64,000 bases of DNA from Candidatus Rubrivivax defluviihabitans (GCA_016709385.1 JADJMW010000009.1:200635-264634), one strand, 5' to 3'. Shown: positions 1 to 11,492, counted from the first letter of the stretch. Program-made: numbers and translations. The notes: generated by a model from the letters alone, not told the origin.

Positions 1-2
1 TC

Positions 3-98
3 GACCGGCTCGAGCTGCAGCGCTTCGTCGCCCTCTGGTGCCTGGGGCACATCACCGCGTCCGCCGCGCGGCTGCGGGCTCGGCTGGCGCGGGGTTGA
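3..98 (+). CDS. C-terminal fragment of an unidentified protein
   Basis: An open frame enters from the left edge and stops at TGA 96-98, giving about 31 residues rich in Leu, Arg and Ala (ending RLRARLARG). Nearly every codon ends in G or C, as in the real genes here, which is the main reason to treat it as coding. No domain can be recognised in so short a tail. Bases 99-180, between this stop and the surE promoter, show nothing I can name. Confidence 0.35.
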   Translation, partial: DRLELQRFVALWCLGHITASAARLRARLARG

Positions 99-180
99 GC
101 TGGCGGCGAAGCACGGCCGGCTGCGGTCGATGGTGGCATCTCGCCCCGCAAGGTCAGCCCCACTGCCGAACGCGCGTCCC

Positions 181-186
181 TACAAT
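181..186 (+). promoter_or_regulatory. -10 element of surE (predicted leaderless)
   Basis: TACAAT lies at 181-186 and the surE ATG begins at 193, only six bases later (GCGCCG). There is no Shine-Dalgarno between them. A transcript started 6-8 bases after the hexamer would begin at or next to the ATG. No good -35 is visible, which is common in such G+C-rich genomes. Confidence 0.5.
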
Positions 187-192
187 GCGCCG

Positions 193-957
193 ATGCGCAT
201 ACTCATCGCCAACGACGACGGCTATCTGGCCCCGGGCCTGGCCGCTCTCGTGCGGGCCTGCGATGGCCTCGGTCACATCGACGTCATCGCCCCCGAGCAG
301 AACGCCAGCGGCACCTCCAATGCGCTCACACTGAACCGGCCGCTGTCGATCTTCGAGGCGCGCGGCGAGCATGTGAAGGGCTTTCGCGTCGTCAACGGCA
401 CGCCCTCCGACTGCGTGCACGTGGCCCTGACCGGGCTGCTCGCCCAGCGGCCGGATCTGGTGCTCTCGGGCATCAACAACGGCGCCAACATGGGCGACGA
501 CACCTTGTATTCCGGCACCGTGGCCGCCGCCATGGAGGGCTATCTCTTCGGCGTTCCTGCGATCGCTTTTTCCCAGGCCGAGAAAGGGTGGGGCCACCTG
601 GAAGCGGCTGCTGCCGCCGCCCGTGCCGTCGTCGAACAGGTGCTGGCGCAGGCGCCGCTGGGCGGGCTGCCCTGGCTGCTGAACGTGAACATTCCCAACC
701 GCGAGGACGCGGCTTCGCTGCCGCGCGTGGTCACCCGCCTGGGCCGGCGCCATGCCAGCGAACCGGTGATCGTGCAGACCAACCCGCGCGGCGAGCCCAT
801 CTACTGGATCGGGCCCGCCGGTGACGCGCGCGAATGCGGCGAGGGCACCGATTTTCACGCCGTGGCGCAGGGCCGGATCTCTATCACGCCGCTGCAGGTG
901 GACCTGACCGACCATGCCTCGTCGGCCGCCTGGGCCGCGCGGCTGGCCGGCGCATGA
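193..957 (+). CDS. surE: 5'/3'-nucleotidase SurE
   Basis: 254 residues, the normal SurE length. SurE is a divalent-metal-dependent phosphatase that dephosphorylates nucleoside monophosphates and is tied to stationary-phase survival. Metal-binding positions are visible: Asp8 and Asp9 in NDDGY, Ser39 in NASGTSN, and Asn95 in SGINNGANMG. The ATG at 193 was chosen because the family begins directly with MRILIxNDDG; an in-frame start at 130 would add 21 unrelated residues. The stop overlaps the pcm start (ATGA), so the two are translationally coupled, in the classical surE-pcm-nlpD-rpoS order. Confidence 0.96.
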   Translation: MRILIANDDGYLAPGLAALVRACDGLGHIDVIAPEQNASGTSNALTLNRPLSIFEARGEHVKGFRVVNGTPSDCVHVALTGLLAQRPDLVLSGINNGANMGDDTLYSGTVAAAMEGYLFGVPAIAFSQAEKGWGHLEAAAAAARAVVEQVLAQAPLGGLPWLLNVNIPNREDAASLPRVVTRLGRRHASEPVIVQTNPRGEPIYWIGPAGDARECGEGTDFHAVAQGRISITPLQVDLTDHASSAAWAARLAGA

Positions 958-1772
958 ACCGCCCGGCGCGGCCGGGTCGATTTCCGCTGGCGCTGGACCG
1001 CCTGGCCGGCGCTGGCAGGCCCGCCGCGACCGAATTGCTGCGCCCGCAGCGCCCGTTGCAGCATGCGGCCCAGCACGCTGCGGCCCAGGGTCAGGGTGCG
1101 CCGCAAGGCCTGGGACTGGATTCCGCGGCGGTAAGGGCCCGCATGGTGGCGCGTCTGCGTGCCGAAGGCATCGGCTGTGCACCGGTGCTGCAGGCCTTTG
1201 CGCTGGTGGAACGCCACCGCTTCGTCGACAGCGCGCTGGCCAACCAGGCCTACGAGGACACCAGCCTGCCGATCGGCCTGTCGCAGACCATCTCCAAGCC
1301 TTCGGTGGTGGCGCGCATGTTGGCGCTGCTGTTCGAAGGCGAGTCGGCCCGCGCTGCGGGTCACCTCGGACGTGTGCTGGAGATCGGCACCGGTTGCGGC
1401 TACCAGGCGGCGCTGCTGGCGCGCCTGGCGCGCTCGGTGCTGTCCATCGAACGCCTGAAGCCGCTGCACGACAAGGCGCGCCAGAACCTCGAGGGTCAGC
1501 GCCACGGCGAGTTGCGCCTGGTCTTCGGCGATGGAACGCTGGGCCATGCGCCGCGAGCACCCTACGACAGCGTCGTGGCTGCTGCCGGCGGCGACCAACT
1601 GCCCGCGGCCTGGCTGGAACAACTGGCCGTCGGCGGCAGGCTGGTGGCGCCGGTGCACGACCCGGCGCGCGGGGGGCAGGTGCTGCTGGTCGTCGACCGG
1701 CAGCCGCAGGGGCTGGTCCGCCGCTGGCACGATGCCGTGCACTTCGTCCCTCTAAAATCCGGCACGGCATGA
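954..1772 (+). CDS. pcm: protein-L-isoaspartate O-methyltransferase
   Basis: 272 residues. Pcm transfers a methyl group from S-adenosylmethionine to L-isoaspartyl residues of aged proteins, starting their repair in the cytoplasm. The SAM-binding motif VLEIGTGCGYQAALLA is at about residues 141-156, followed by the acidic SIERL strand and a DGTLG motif. It carries about 60 extra N-terminal residues compared with the 208-residue E. coli enzyme, a Pro/Arg/Gln-rich stretch with no recognisable domain. Its ATG overlaps the surE stop by four bases and its own stop overlaps a possible nlpD start, so the run is tightly packed. Confidence 0.93.
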   Translation: MNRPARPGRFPLALDRLAGAGRPAATELLRPQRPLQHAAQHAAAQGQGAPQGLGLDSAAVRARMVARLRAEGIGCAPVLQAFALVERHRFVDSALANQAYEDTSLPIGLSQTISKPSVVARMLALLFEGESARAAGHLGRVLEIGTGCGYQAALLARLARSVLSIERLKPLHDKARQNLEGQRHGELRLVFGDGTLGHAPRAPYDSVVAAAGGDQLPAAWLEQLAVGGRLVAPVHDPARGGQVLLVVDRQPQGLVRRWHDAVHFVPLKSGTA

Positions 1773-1789
1773 GTGAAGGATCCAGTCTG

Positions 1790-2665
1790 ATGAGAGTGCT
1801 CGACACCGCGCTGCCGCGGCTGCGTGCCTGTGCCCTGGTCGCCCTGGTGGCGGTGCTGGCGGCAGGCTGTGCTTCACGCACGCACAAGGCGCCCGTGGAG
1901 CAGCGCCAGCCGGCGGCGGCAACGCAGGTGCCGGCGCCACCTGCAGCCACGCAGCCGCCTGCTGCCGTGGTGCCTGTGCTGCCAGGCGCCGAGAATGCCG
2001 GCAAGCCGGGTTATTACACCGTGAAGCCGGGTGACACGATGATCCGCATCGGCCTGGAGGCCGGTCAGAACTGGCGCGACATCGCGCGCTGGAACGGCCT
2101 GAGCAATGCCAATGTCATCGAGGTGGGTCAGGTGCTGCGCGTGGTGCCGCCGGCCGCGGACGGGGTCGCGGTGCAGCCTGTCGCCACTGCCGGACCGGTG
2201 GAGTCGCGGCCTCTGGCTGCTGCCGCCACCGCATCGGCCGCGAGCGCGGCGCCATCGCCCGCGCCGGCTGCCGCCGCGGTGCGGATCGATCCCGAGGAAG
2301 ACCTGGGCTGGGCCTGGCCCGCCGGCGGGCCGGTGCTGGCCGCCTTCGACGACAACAAGACCAAGGGCCTGGTCATCGGTGGGCAGGCCGGCGACCCGGT
2401 CTTCGCGTCGGCGGCCGGCCGCGTGGTCTACGCCGGCTCGGGCCTGCGCGGTTACGGCAACCTGGTCATCGTCAAGCACAACGCCACCTTCCTGACGGCC
2501 TACGCGCACAACCAGGCGCTGCTGGTGAAGGAAGACGAGGTCGTGCGCCGCGGCCAGAAGATCGCCGAGATGGGCTCGACCGACGCCGAGCGCGTGCAAC
2601 TGCACTTCGAGATCAGGCGCCAGGGCCGGCCCATCGACCCGGCACGCCTGCTGCCGCCGCGTTAG
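1790..2665 (+). CDS. nlpD: NlpD-like lipoprotein (LysM plus degenerate M23)
   Basis: 291 residues. The ATG at 1790 is preferred over the upstream in-frame ATG at 1769 because GAAGGA (1775-1780) sits nine bases before it and the product then starts with a clean lipoprotein signal peptide with lipobox LAAGC (Cys27). A LysM domain follows at about residues 74-118, then a Pro/Ala-rich linker and an M23/LytM domain at about 180-285. Zinc-ligand positions of active M23 enzymes are replaced: the usual HxH reads QLH before FEIR, and the first His is absent (KGLVIGG). It should therefore activate a cell-wall amidase during division rather than cut peptidoglycan itself. Confidence 0.9.
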   Translation: MRVLDTALPRLRACALVALVAVLAAGCASRTHKAPVEQRQPAAATQVPAPPAATQPPAAVVPVLPGAENAGKPGYYTVKPGDTMIRIGLEAGQNWRDIARWNGLSNANVIEVGQVLRVVPPAADGVAVQPVATAGPVESRPLAAAATASAASAAPSPAPAAAAVRIDPEEDLGWAWPAGGPVLAAFDDNKTKGLVIGGQAGDPVFASAAGRVVYAGSGLRGYGNLVIVKHNATFLTAYAHNQALLVKEDEVVRRGQKIAEMGSTDAERVQLHFEIRRQGRPIDPARLLPPR

Positions 2666-2697
2666 CGACGCCGAGACAGGGACACCGGCAGGCGCGC

Positions 2698-3672
2698 ATG
2701 GCCAGACGCAGTGCAGCGCTCGACAGTGACCCCGAACCGCTGGCACGCCTGGCGCTGGCGGCCCTGCAGGTGGACGGCGGCGACGCCGAGCCGTTGCTGG
2801 AACCGGAGACCGCCCGCTGGGCCACAGGCGAGCCCGAGCACGGCAATACGCTGCAGAGCTATCTGCGCGAGATCCGGCGCGCGCCGCTGCTGAGCGCCGA
2901 AGAGGAATACGACACCGCGCTACGGGCGCGGACCGGTGACTTCGAGGCGCGGCAGCGCATGATCCAGCACAACCTGCGCCTGGTGGTCAGCATCGCCAAG
3001 AACTACACCGGCCGCGGCGTGCCCATGGTCGACCTCATCGAGGAGGGCAACCTCGGACTCATGCATGCCATCACCAAGTTCGAGCCCGAGCGGGGGTTCC
3101 GCTTCTCGACCTACGCCTCGTGGTGGATCCGCCAGGGCGTCGAGCGCGCCGTCGTGCAGCAGGCCCGGCTGATCCGCTTGCCAGTGCATGTGGTGCGTGA
3201 ACTGACCAAGGTGCTGCGAGCGCGGCGCACACTCGAGGCCGCGGCATCGGGGCAGGGCCCCGTGACGGCCGAAGATATTGCCGGCCTGATCGGGCGCCCG
3301 GTGGACGAGGTGGCGGAGCTGCTGCGCCTGGCACAGCAGCCGACTTCGCTGGACGCTCCGGTGGACCACGAACCCGGGGCCTCGATGATGGAGCAGGTGC
3401 CCGACGAGCAGGGCATCGACCCGCTCGGCCGTCGGCTCGACGCCGAGGCGCGACGGCTGCTGGAGAGCGGGTTGACCGAGCTGAATGCCCGCGAACGCGA
3501 GGTGCTGGTCAGCCGCTATGGCCTGCACGGCCGCGAGCCGCAGACGCTGGAGGAGCTGGCCGAGGCGCTGCACATCACGCGCGAACGCGTGCGCCAGATC
3601 CAGCACGAAGCGCTGGTCAAGCTCAAGCGGCGCATGGCGCACCTGGGCGTGCACCGCGAATCGCTGTTCTGA
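2698..3672 (+). CDS. rpoS: RNA polymerase sigma factor RpoS
   Basis: 324 residues. This is the general stress and stationary-phase sigma factor. Region 1.2 (YLREI) is near residue 58, region 2 holds DLIEEGNLGLMHAITKFEP and FSTYASWWIRQ, region 3 follows IRLPVHVVREL, and region 4 ends in the helix-turn-helix HITRERVRQIQ. The position directly after nlpD separates it from the housekeeping sigma factor; in E. coli the main rpoS promoter lies inside nlpD, so promoter signals here may lie there too. RpoH and RpoD are less likely given length and context. Confidence 0.94.
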   Translation: MARRSAALDSDPEPLARLALAALQVDGGDAEPLLEPETARWATGEPEHGNTLQSYLREIRRAPLLSAEEEYDTALRARTGDFEARQRMIQHNLRLVVSIAKNYTGRGVPMVDLIEEGNLGLMHAITKFEPERGFRFSTYASWWIRQGVERAVVQQARLIRLPVHVVRELTKVLRARRTLEAAASGQGPVTAEDIAGLIGRPVDEVAELLRLAQQPTSLDAPVDHEPGASMMEQVPDEQGIDPLGRRLDAEARRLLESGLTELNAREREVLVSRYGLHGREPQTLEELAEALHITRERVRQIQHEALVKLKRRMAHLGVHRESLF

Positions 3673-3683
3673 CTCGACCGGCG

Positions 3684-3704
3684 CGGCCGGCGCCTGGCCG
3701 GCCG
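3684..3704 (+). terminator. hairpin after rpoS
   Basis: Eight-base perfect stem CGGCCGGC (3684-3691) with GCCGGCCG (3697-3704) around a five-base loop, 12 bases after the rpoS stop. No T-run follows, so it may pause or protect the 3' end rather than terminate alone. It directly abuts the rlmD promoter. Confidence 0.45.
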
Positions 3705-3705
3705 G

Positions 3706-3711
3706 GATAAT
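3706..3711 (+). promoter_or_regulatory. -10 element of rlmD (predicted leaderless)
   Basis: GATAAT at 3706-3711, then eight bases (GCGCCGCC) to the ATG at 3720. There is no Shine-Dalgarno. The spacing matches the surE, dnaX, purM-like and ribF starts in this window. Confidence 0.5.
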
Positions 3712-3719
3712 GCGCCGCC

Positions 3720-5069
3720 ATGGCGAATGGATTCGATTGGCTGGAGGTCGAGTCGCTCGACCTGGAGGCACAGGGCGTGGCGCACCGCGCCGACGGCAAG
3801 GTGGTCTTCATCGAGGGTGCCTTGCCCGGCGAACGCGTGCAGGTCAACGTGGCGCGCAAGAAGAACCAGTGGGAGCAGGGCCAGATGTCGGCGCTGGCGC
3901 GCGAAAGCGCGCAACGGGTGCGCCCGGGCTGCCCGCATTTCGGCCTGCACGCGGGGGCTTGCGGAGGCTGCAAGATGCAGCACCTGCACCCGTCGGCGCA
4001 GGTGGCGGTGAAGCAGCGTGTGCTGGAGGACAACCTGTGGCACCTGGCCAAGGTGCGGCCCGAGCGCATCCTGCGGCCTATCGAGGGGCCGGCCTGGGGT
4101 TACCGCGACCGTGCCCGCCTCTCGGTGCGCTTCGTTGCGAAGAAGGGCGCGGTGCTGATCGGCTTTCACGAACGCAAGTCGCGCTACGTGGCCGACATGC
4201 AGGTGTGCCCCGTGCTGCCGCCGCGCGTGAGCGCGATGCTGCTGCCTTTGCGTGAGCTCGTCGGCGGCATGGACCAGCGTGACCGCCTGCCGCAGATCGA
4301 ACTGGCCGTGGGTGACGGCGTCACCGCGCTGGTGCTGCGCCACCTGGAGCCGCTGTCGGCGGCCGATGTGCAGCGGCTGCGCGACTTCGGCGCCGCGCAG
4401 GACGTGCAGTGGTGGCTGCAGCCAAAGGGGCCGGAATCGGTGCACCGTCTCGACGAGGGCGGCGCCGAGCTGGCCTACCGCCTGCCCGAGTACGGCATCA
4501 CCCTGCCGTTCAAGCCGACCGACTTCACGCAGGTCAACGCGTACATCAACCGCGTGCTGGTGGACCGCGCCGTGCGGCTGCTCGATGCGCAGCCGCAGGA
4601 ACGCGTGATCGACTGGTTCTGCGGCCTGGGTAATTTCACGCTGCCGCTGGCCACCCGGGCGCGTCAGGTGCTGGGCGTGGAGGGCAGCGAAACCCTGGTG
4701 GCGCGGGCGCGCGACAACGCGCGGCTCAATGGCCTGGCCGCGCGCACGACGTTCGAGGCGCGCAACCTGTTCGAGATCGGTGCCGACGAATTGCGCGCCG
4801 CCGGCCCGGCCGAGCGCTGGCTGGTCGACCCACCGCGCGAAGGCGCCTTCGCGCTGGCCAAGGCCCTGGCCGAACTGCACGGCGCCGGCGGCTGGGCGGC
4901 GCCGGCGCGCATCGTCTACGTCAGCTGCAATCCGGCCACGCTGGCGCGCGACGCCGGTCTGCTGGTGCACCAGGCCGGGTACCGCTGCAGCCTGGCGGGG
5001 GTGGTGAACATGTTCCCGCACACGGCTCACACCGAGAGCATGGCGGTGTTCGATCACGCGCCGCCATGA
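3720..5069 (+). CDS. rlmD: 23S rRNA (uracil(1939)-C(5))-methyltransferase RlmD
   Basis: 449 residues. RlmD (RumA) makes m5U1939 in 23S rRNA with S-adenosylmethionine. An N-terminal TRAM-like beta-barrel covers about residues 1-60. The 4Fe-4S ligands appear as Cys71 and Cys81-GG-Cys84, with a fourth Cys in MQVCPVLP. The Rossmann motif is DWFCGLGNFTLPLA, the catalytic Cys is in VSCNPATLARD, and the general-base Glu is in HTESMAVF. All catalytic features are present. It is convergent with the BI-1 gene across a shared hairpin. Confidence 0.93.
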   Translation: MANGFDWLEVESLDLEAQGVAHRADGKVVFIEGALPGERVQVNVARKKNQWEQGQMSALARESAQRVRPGCPHFGLHAGACGGCKMQHLHPSAQVAVKQRVLEDNLWHLAKVRPERILRPIEGPAWGYRDRARLSVRFVAKKGAVLIGFHERKSRYVADMQVCPVLPPRVSAMLLPLRELVGGMDQRDRLPQIELAVGDGVTALVLRHLEPLSAADVQRLRDFGAAQDVQWWLQPKGPESVHRLDEGGAELAYRLPEYGITLPFKPTDFTQVNAYINRVLVDRAVRLLDAQPQERVIDWFCGLGNFTLPLATRARQVLGVEGSETLVARARDNARLNGLAARTTFEARNLFEIGADELRAAGPAERWLVDPPREGAFALAKALAELHGAGGWAAPARIVYVSCNPATLARDAGLLVHQAGYRCSLAGVVNMFPHTAHTESMAVFDHAPP

Positions 5070-5093
5070 AGAAGGGGCCCGCAGGCCCCTTCT
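5070..5093. terminator. bidirectional hairpin between rlmD and the BI-1 gene
   Basis: Perfect ten-base stem AGAAGGGGCC (5070-5079) and GGCCCCTTCT (5084-5093) with a four-base loop CGCA. It begins one base after the rlmD stop and lies 20 bases from the BI-1 stop on the other strand, so it can serve both genes. No strong U-tract follows on either side. Confidence 0.65.
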
Positions 5094-5112
5094 GGATCGT
5101 GGTGGTTGTCGC

Positions 5113-5799
5113 TCAGTCGTCGCCGCCGAAGATACCCAGCAACGCCAGCAGGTTGGAAAACACGTTGTAGATGCTCAGGTAGACGCCCAGCGTGGCGCTG
5201 ATGTAGTTCGTTTCCAGCCCGTCCTGCACACGCTTCAGGTCGTGCAGGATGAACAGCGAGAAGATGCCGATGGCCAGCACCGACAGCGTGATCATCAGCG
5301 CGCTGCTCTGGATGAAGAAGTTGGCGATCATCGCCACCAGCAGCATGACCATGCCGATGAACAGGAACTTGCCCATCTGCGACAGGTCGCGCTTGACGAC
5401 CGACGACATGGCTGCCATGCCGAAGAAGATGACACCCGTGCCGGCAAAGGCCGTCATGATCAGCCCCGTGCCGTTGTTCAGCCCCAGCACAACGCCCAGC
5501 AGCCGCGACAGCATCAGGCCCATGAAGAAGGTGAAGGCCAGCAGCAGCGGCACGCCGGCGGCGCTGTTCTTGTTCTTCTCGATGGCGAACATGAATCCGA
5601 AGGCTCCGGCCAGGAAGACGACGAGGCCGATGCCGGGCGACATGGCCGCGGCGATGCCGGTCTGCACGCCGACCCAGGCCCCCAGCACCGTCGGCACCAT
5701 GGACAGCGCCAACAGCCAGTAGGTATTGCGCAGGACACGGTTGCGCTGGGCGGCGAGCGCGCCACCTGCGGTGGAAAGGACTTGTGCGCCTTGGTTCAT
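5113..5799 (-). CDS. Bax inhibitor-1 (BI-1/YccA) family membrane protein
   Basis: 228 residues, almost wholly hydrophobic, with about seven transmembrane segments. It matches the bacterial BI-1/TMBIM family (YccA, YbhL), whose E. coli member YccA interacts with and modulates the FtsH protease. The start at 5799 is set by AAGGAG six bases upstream of the ATG; a longer frame exists but encodes unrelated sequence. The C-terminus ends IFGGDD, and acidic residues near the C-terminus are a feature of the family's proposed proton/calcium site. ftsH lies 7.5 kb away, not adjacent. The exact function here is unproven. Confidence 0.85.
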   Translation of the reverse strand: MNQGAQVLSTAGGALAAQRNRVLRNTYWLLALSMVPTVLGAWVGVQTGIAAAMSPGIGLVVFLAGAFGFMFAIEKNKNSAAGVPLLLAFTFFMGLMLSRLLGVVLGLNNGTGLIMTAFAGTGVIFFGMAAMSSVVKRDLSQMGKFLFIGMVMLLVAMIANFFIQSSALMITLSVLAIGIFSLFILHDLKRVQDGLETNYISATLGVYLSIYNVFSNLLALLGIFGGDD

Positions 5800-5848
5800 C
5801 TGAACTCCTTGACAGCGGTGAACATGTCCACCTCGGACACAGGCCGCG

Positions 5849-5854
5849 ATTGTA
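5849..5854 (-). promoter_or_regulatory. possible -10 of the BI-1 gene
   Basis: Read on the minus strand, TACAAT occurs at 5854-5849, about 50 bases upstream of the BI-1 ATG. No clear -35 is visible. The 132-base divergent spacer (5800-5931) also has to hold the start signals of the GlcG-like gene; I see no strong hexamer for that gene. Confidence 0.3.
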
Positions 5855-5931
5855 AGTTCCGTATCGGCCGCCCCGGATGACCCCACGGCGCGTGCCGGCA
5901 AGGGCGCGCAAAGGCGTTATCGTCGGGCGCC

Positions 5932-6348
5932 ATGAAAACACGACCATTCCTGACCCTGGACGACGTGCGAGCCGCTGCTGCCGCCGCCGAAGCGGAGGCC
6001 CTGAAGAACGGCTGGGCCGTCACGATCGCCATCTGCGACGACGGCGGCCACCTGCTCTGGCTGCAGCGCCTGGACGGCGCGGCGCCGATCTCGGCCCACA
6101 TCGCCGCGGCCAAGGCGCGCAGCGCCGCGCTCGGCCGGCGCGAGACGAAGGGCTACGAGGACATGATCAACCAGGGCCGGACGGCCTTCCTGAGCGCGCC
6201 TGAACTGCAGGGCATGCTGGAAGGTGGCATGCCGATCCTGGCCGGCGGGCATTGCGTGGGCGCCGTCGGCGTGAGCGGCGTCAAGTCGGCCGAGGATGCG
6301 CAGGTCGCCCGCGCCGGCGTCGCGGCCCTGGCTGCGGTGGGTGGCTGA
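5932..6348 (+). CDS. GlcG/HbpS family (DUF336) protein
   Basis: 138 residues. It fits the GlcG/HbpS family, small alpha/beta proteins including a heme-degrading redox-sensing protein of Streptomyces and a protein of the E. coli glycolate locus. Recognisable features are the opening LTLDDVRAAAAAAEAEA, an AICDDGGHLLWLQRLDGA strand-turn-strand, and the Gly-rich GGMPILAGGHCVGAVGVSG near the C-terminus. There is no signal peptide, so it is probably cytoplasmic. It has no metabolic partner genes beside it, and the biochemical role cannot be read from sequence. The ATG at 5932 begins directly at the conserved N-terminus. Confidence 0.8.
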   Translation: MKTRPFLTLDDVRAAAAAAEAEALKNGWAVTIAICDDGGHLLWLQRLDGAAPISAHIAAAKARSAALGRRETKGYEDMINQGRTAFLSAPELQGMLEGGMPILAGGHCVGAVGVSGVKSAEDAQVARAGVAALAAVGG

Positions 6349-6358
6349 GCGGCCTCGA

Positions 6359-6485
6359 TATAATCAGCGGGTTTGCCCGCCCACACCGCAGCGCTAGCGA
6401 AACTCCGCCACAGGTTTCCCCTCGGATCCACCGCATCGAGCCTCTCGACGGGGTGGCGCTGAGCGCGCGAACCGGAGATTTCGCC
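6359..6485 (+). promoter_or_regulatory. carAB promoter and leader
   Basis: A perfect TATAAT at 6359-6364 lies just after the upstream stop. No good -35 is visible. Transcription would start near 6371, inside or just before a small hairpin GCGGG (6367-6371) / CCCGC (6376-6380). The leader runs about 115 bases to the start and ends with GGAG at 6474-6477, eight bases before the TTG at 6486. A long leader with a hairpin at its very 5' end suggests regulation, perhaps by start-site nucleotides as in pyrimidine genes of enterics; that part is inference. Confidence 0.55.
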
Positions 6486-7637
6486 TTGCTTGCCGACCTG
6501 CCTCCCGCGCTGCTCGCCCTCGCCGACGGGACCACCTTCCTGGGCACCTCGATCGGCGCCGCCGGCCGCACCACCGGTGAGGTGGTGTTCAACACCGCGC
6601 TTACCGGCTACCAGGAGATCCTCACCGACCCCAGCTATTGCCGGCAGATCGTGACGCTGACGTATCCGCACATCGGCAACACCGGCGTGAACGACGAAGA
6701 CATCGAATCCGGCCGCATCCACGCCGCCGGCCTCGTCGTCAAGGACCTGCCGCAGCGCCTGTCCAGCTTCCGCGCCACGATGTCGCTGGGCGACTATCTG
6801 CAGCGCGAAGGCACGGTGGCCATCGCCGGCATCGACACGCGGCGGCTGACGCGACGGCTGCGCAGCGGCGGGGCGCAGAGCGGCTGCATCGTCAGCTGCC
6901 CTGCGGGCACCGCGATGACCGCTGAAATCATCGCCGGGGCCGTGGCGCAGGCCCGCGGCGCGGCGCCGATGAGCGGCCTCGACCTGGCGCGCGTGGTGTC
7001 GGTGACCGAGCCCTACGAGTGGACCGAAACCGAGTGGCAGCTGGGTTCCGGCTACGGCCGCCTGTCCGAGGCCCGGTACCACGTGGTGGCCTACGACTTC
7101 GGCGTCAAGCGCAACATCCTGCGCATGCTGGCCAGCCGCGGCTGCCGCGTCACCGTGGTGCCGGCACAGACGCCGGCGGCTGCCGTGCTGGCGCTGAGAC
7201 CCGACGGCGTCTTCCTCAGCAACGGCCCCGGCGACCCCGAGCCCTGCGACTATGCGATCGAGGCCACGCGCCAGATCATCGATGCCGGCGTGCCCACCTT
7301 CGGCATCTGCCTGGGCCACCAGATCATGGCGCTGGCCTCGGGTGCGAAGACGTTCAAGATGAAATTCGGCCACCACGGTGCCAACCATCCGGTGAAGGAT
7401 CTCCAGACCGGCCGCGTCGGCATCACGAGCCAGAACCACGGCTTCGCGGTGGACGAAGCCTCGCTGCCGCCGACACTGCGGCCGACGCACGTGTCGCTGT
7501 TCGACGGCACGCTGCAAGGCGTGGCGCGGACCGACCGGCCGGCGTTCAGCTTCCAGGGCCACCCCGAGGCCAGCCCGGGACCGCACGATATCGGCCCCTT
7601 GTTCGACCGCTTCGTGGCGCTCATGAAGAAAGCCTGA
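6486..7637 (+). CDS. carA: carbamoyl-phosphate synthase small subunit
   Basis: 383 residues from a TTG start. CarA is the class I glutamine amidotransferase subunit: it hydrolyses glutamine and channels ammonia to CarB for carbamoyl phosphate, feeding pyrimidine and arginine synthesis. The nucleophile Cys275 is in FGICLGHQIMALA, and the His-Glu pair is in FQGHPEASPGP. TTG 6486 is preferred because GGAG ends eight bases upstream and the product then starts LLADLPPALLALADGT, matching family length; an in-frame GTG at 6453 has no comparable signal. carB follows with one base between stop and start. Confidence 0.93.
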   Translation: MLADLPPALLALADGTTFLGTSIGAAGRTTGEVVFNTALTGYQEILTDPSYCRQIVTLTYPHIGNTGVNDEDIESGRIHAAGLVVKDLPQRLSSFRATMSLGDYLQREGTVAIAGIDTRRLTRRLRSGGAQSGCIVSCPAGTAMTAEIIAGAVAQARGAAPMSGLDLARVVSVTEPYEWTETEWQLGSGYGRLSEARYHVVAYDFGVKRNILRMLASRGCRVTVVPAQTPAAAVLALRPDGVFLSNGPGDPEPCDYAIEATRQIIDAGVPTFGICLGHQIMALASGAKTFKMKFGHHGANHPVKDLQTGRVGITSQNHGFAVDEASLPPTLRPTHVSLFDGTLQGVARTDRPAFSFQGHPEASPGPHDIGPLFDRFVALMKKA

Positions 7638-7638
7638 C

Positions 7639-10934
<3,296 letters not shown>

Positions 10935-10948
10935 ACTCGCTTCTGCCG

Positions 10949-10988
10949 TCCGCCGCAGCCGGCCCCGTGATGGGGCTTCTGCGGCGGA
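10949..10988 (+). terminator. extended hairpin between carB and greA
   Basis: Outer ten-base stem TCCGCCGCAG (10949-10958) with CTGCGGCGGA (10979-10988), and an inner stem GCCCC/GGGGC around GTGAT. It starts 15 bases after the carB stop. A modest T-containing stretch (TTCACTTTGTTC) follows. Likely a carAB terminator or pause, leaving greA with its own promoter or read-through. Confidence 0.6.
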
Positions 10989-11015
10989 TTCACTTTGTTC
11001 AAACGGATTTCACCC

Positions 11016-11492
11016 ATGGCCACCATTCCCCTCACGCGGCGCGGCGCCGAGCTGCTGAAGAGCGAGTTGCAGCGACTGAAGTCGATTGAACGTCATGCCG
11101 TGATCCAGGCCATTGCCGAAGCGCGCGCGCAGGGCGACCTGTCGGAGAACGCCGAGTACGAGGCGGCCAAGGACAAGCAGGGCTTCATCGAGGGCCGCAT
11201 CAAGGAGCTGGAGTCCAAGCTCGCCGGCGCGCAGGTGATCGACCCGTCACAAGTGGACGCCGGCGGCAAGGTGGTCTTTGGCGCCACCGTCGATCTCGAA
11301 GACGAAACCAGCGGCGCCAAGGCCACCTACCAGATCGTCGGCGACGACGAGGCCGACCTGAAGCTGGGCCTGATCTCCATCAGCAGCCCGATCGCGCGCG
11401 CGCTCATCGGCAAGGAGGCCGGCGACGTGGCCGAGGTGCAGGCGCCGGGCGGCCTGCGCCACTGGGAAATCGTGGACGTGCGCTACGTCTGA
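11016..11492 (+). CDS. greA: transcription elongation factor GreA
   Basis: 158 residues, exactly the usual size. GreA enters the RNA polymerase secondary channel and stimulates cleavage of backtracked RNA. The N-terminal coiled coil carries the acidic tip motif GDLSENAEYEAAKDKQ, and the C-terminal globular domain ends in IVDVRYV. ATG 11016 gives the conserved start MATIPLT; an in-frame ATG at 10995 would add seven residues. The carAB-greA order is common in Burkholderiales. Its TGA overlaps the next gene's ATG (TGATG), so the DUF4149 gene is coupled to it. Confidence 0.95.
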   Translation: MATIPLTRRGAELLKSELQRLKSIERHAVIQAIAEARAQGDLSENAEYEAAKDKQGFIEGRIKELESKLAGAQVIDPSQVDAGGKVVFGATVDLEDETSGAKATYQIVGDDEADLKLGLISISSPIARALIGKEAGDVAEVQAPGGLRHWEIVDVRYV

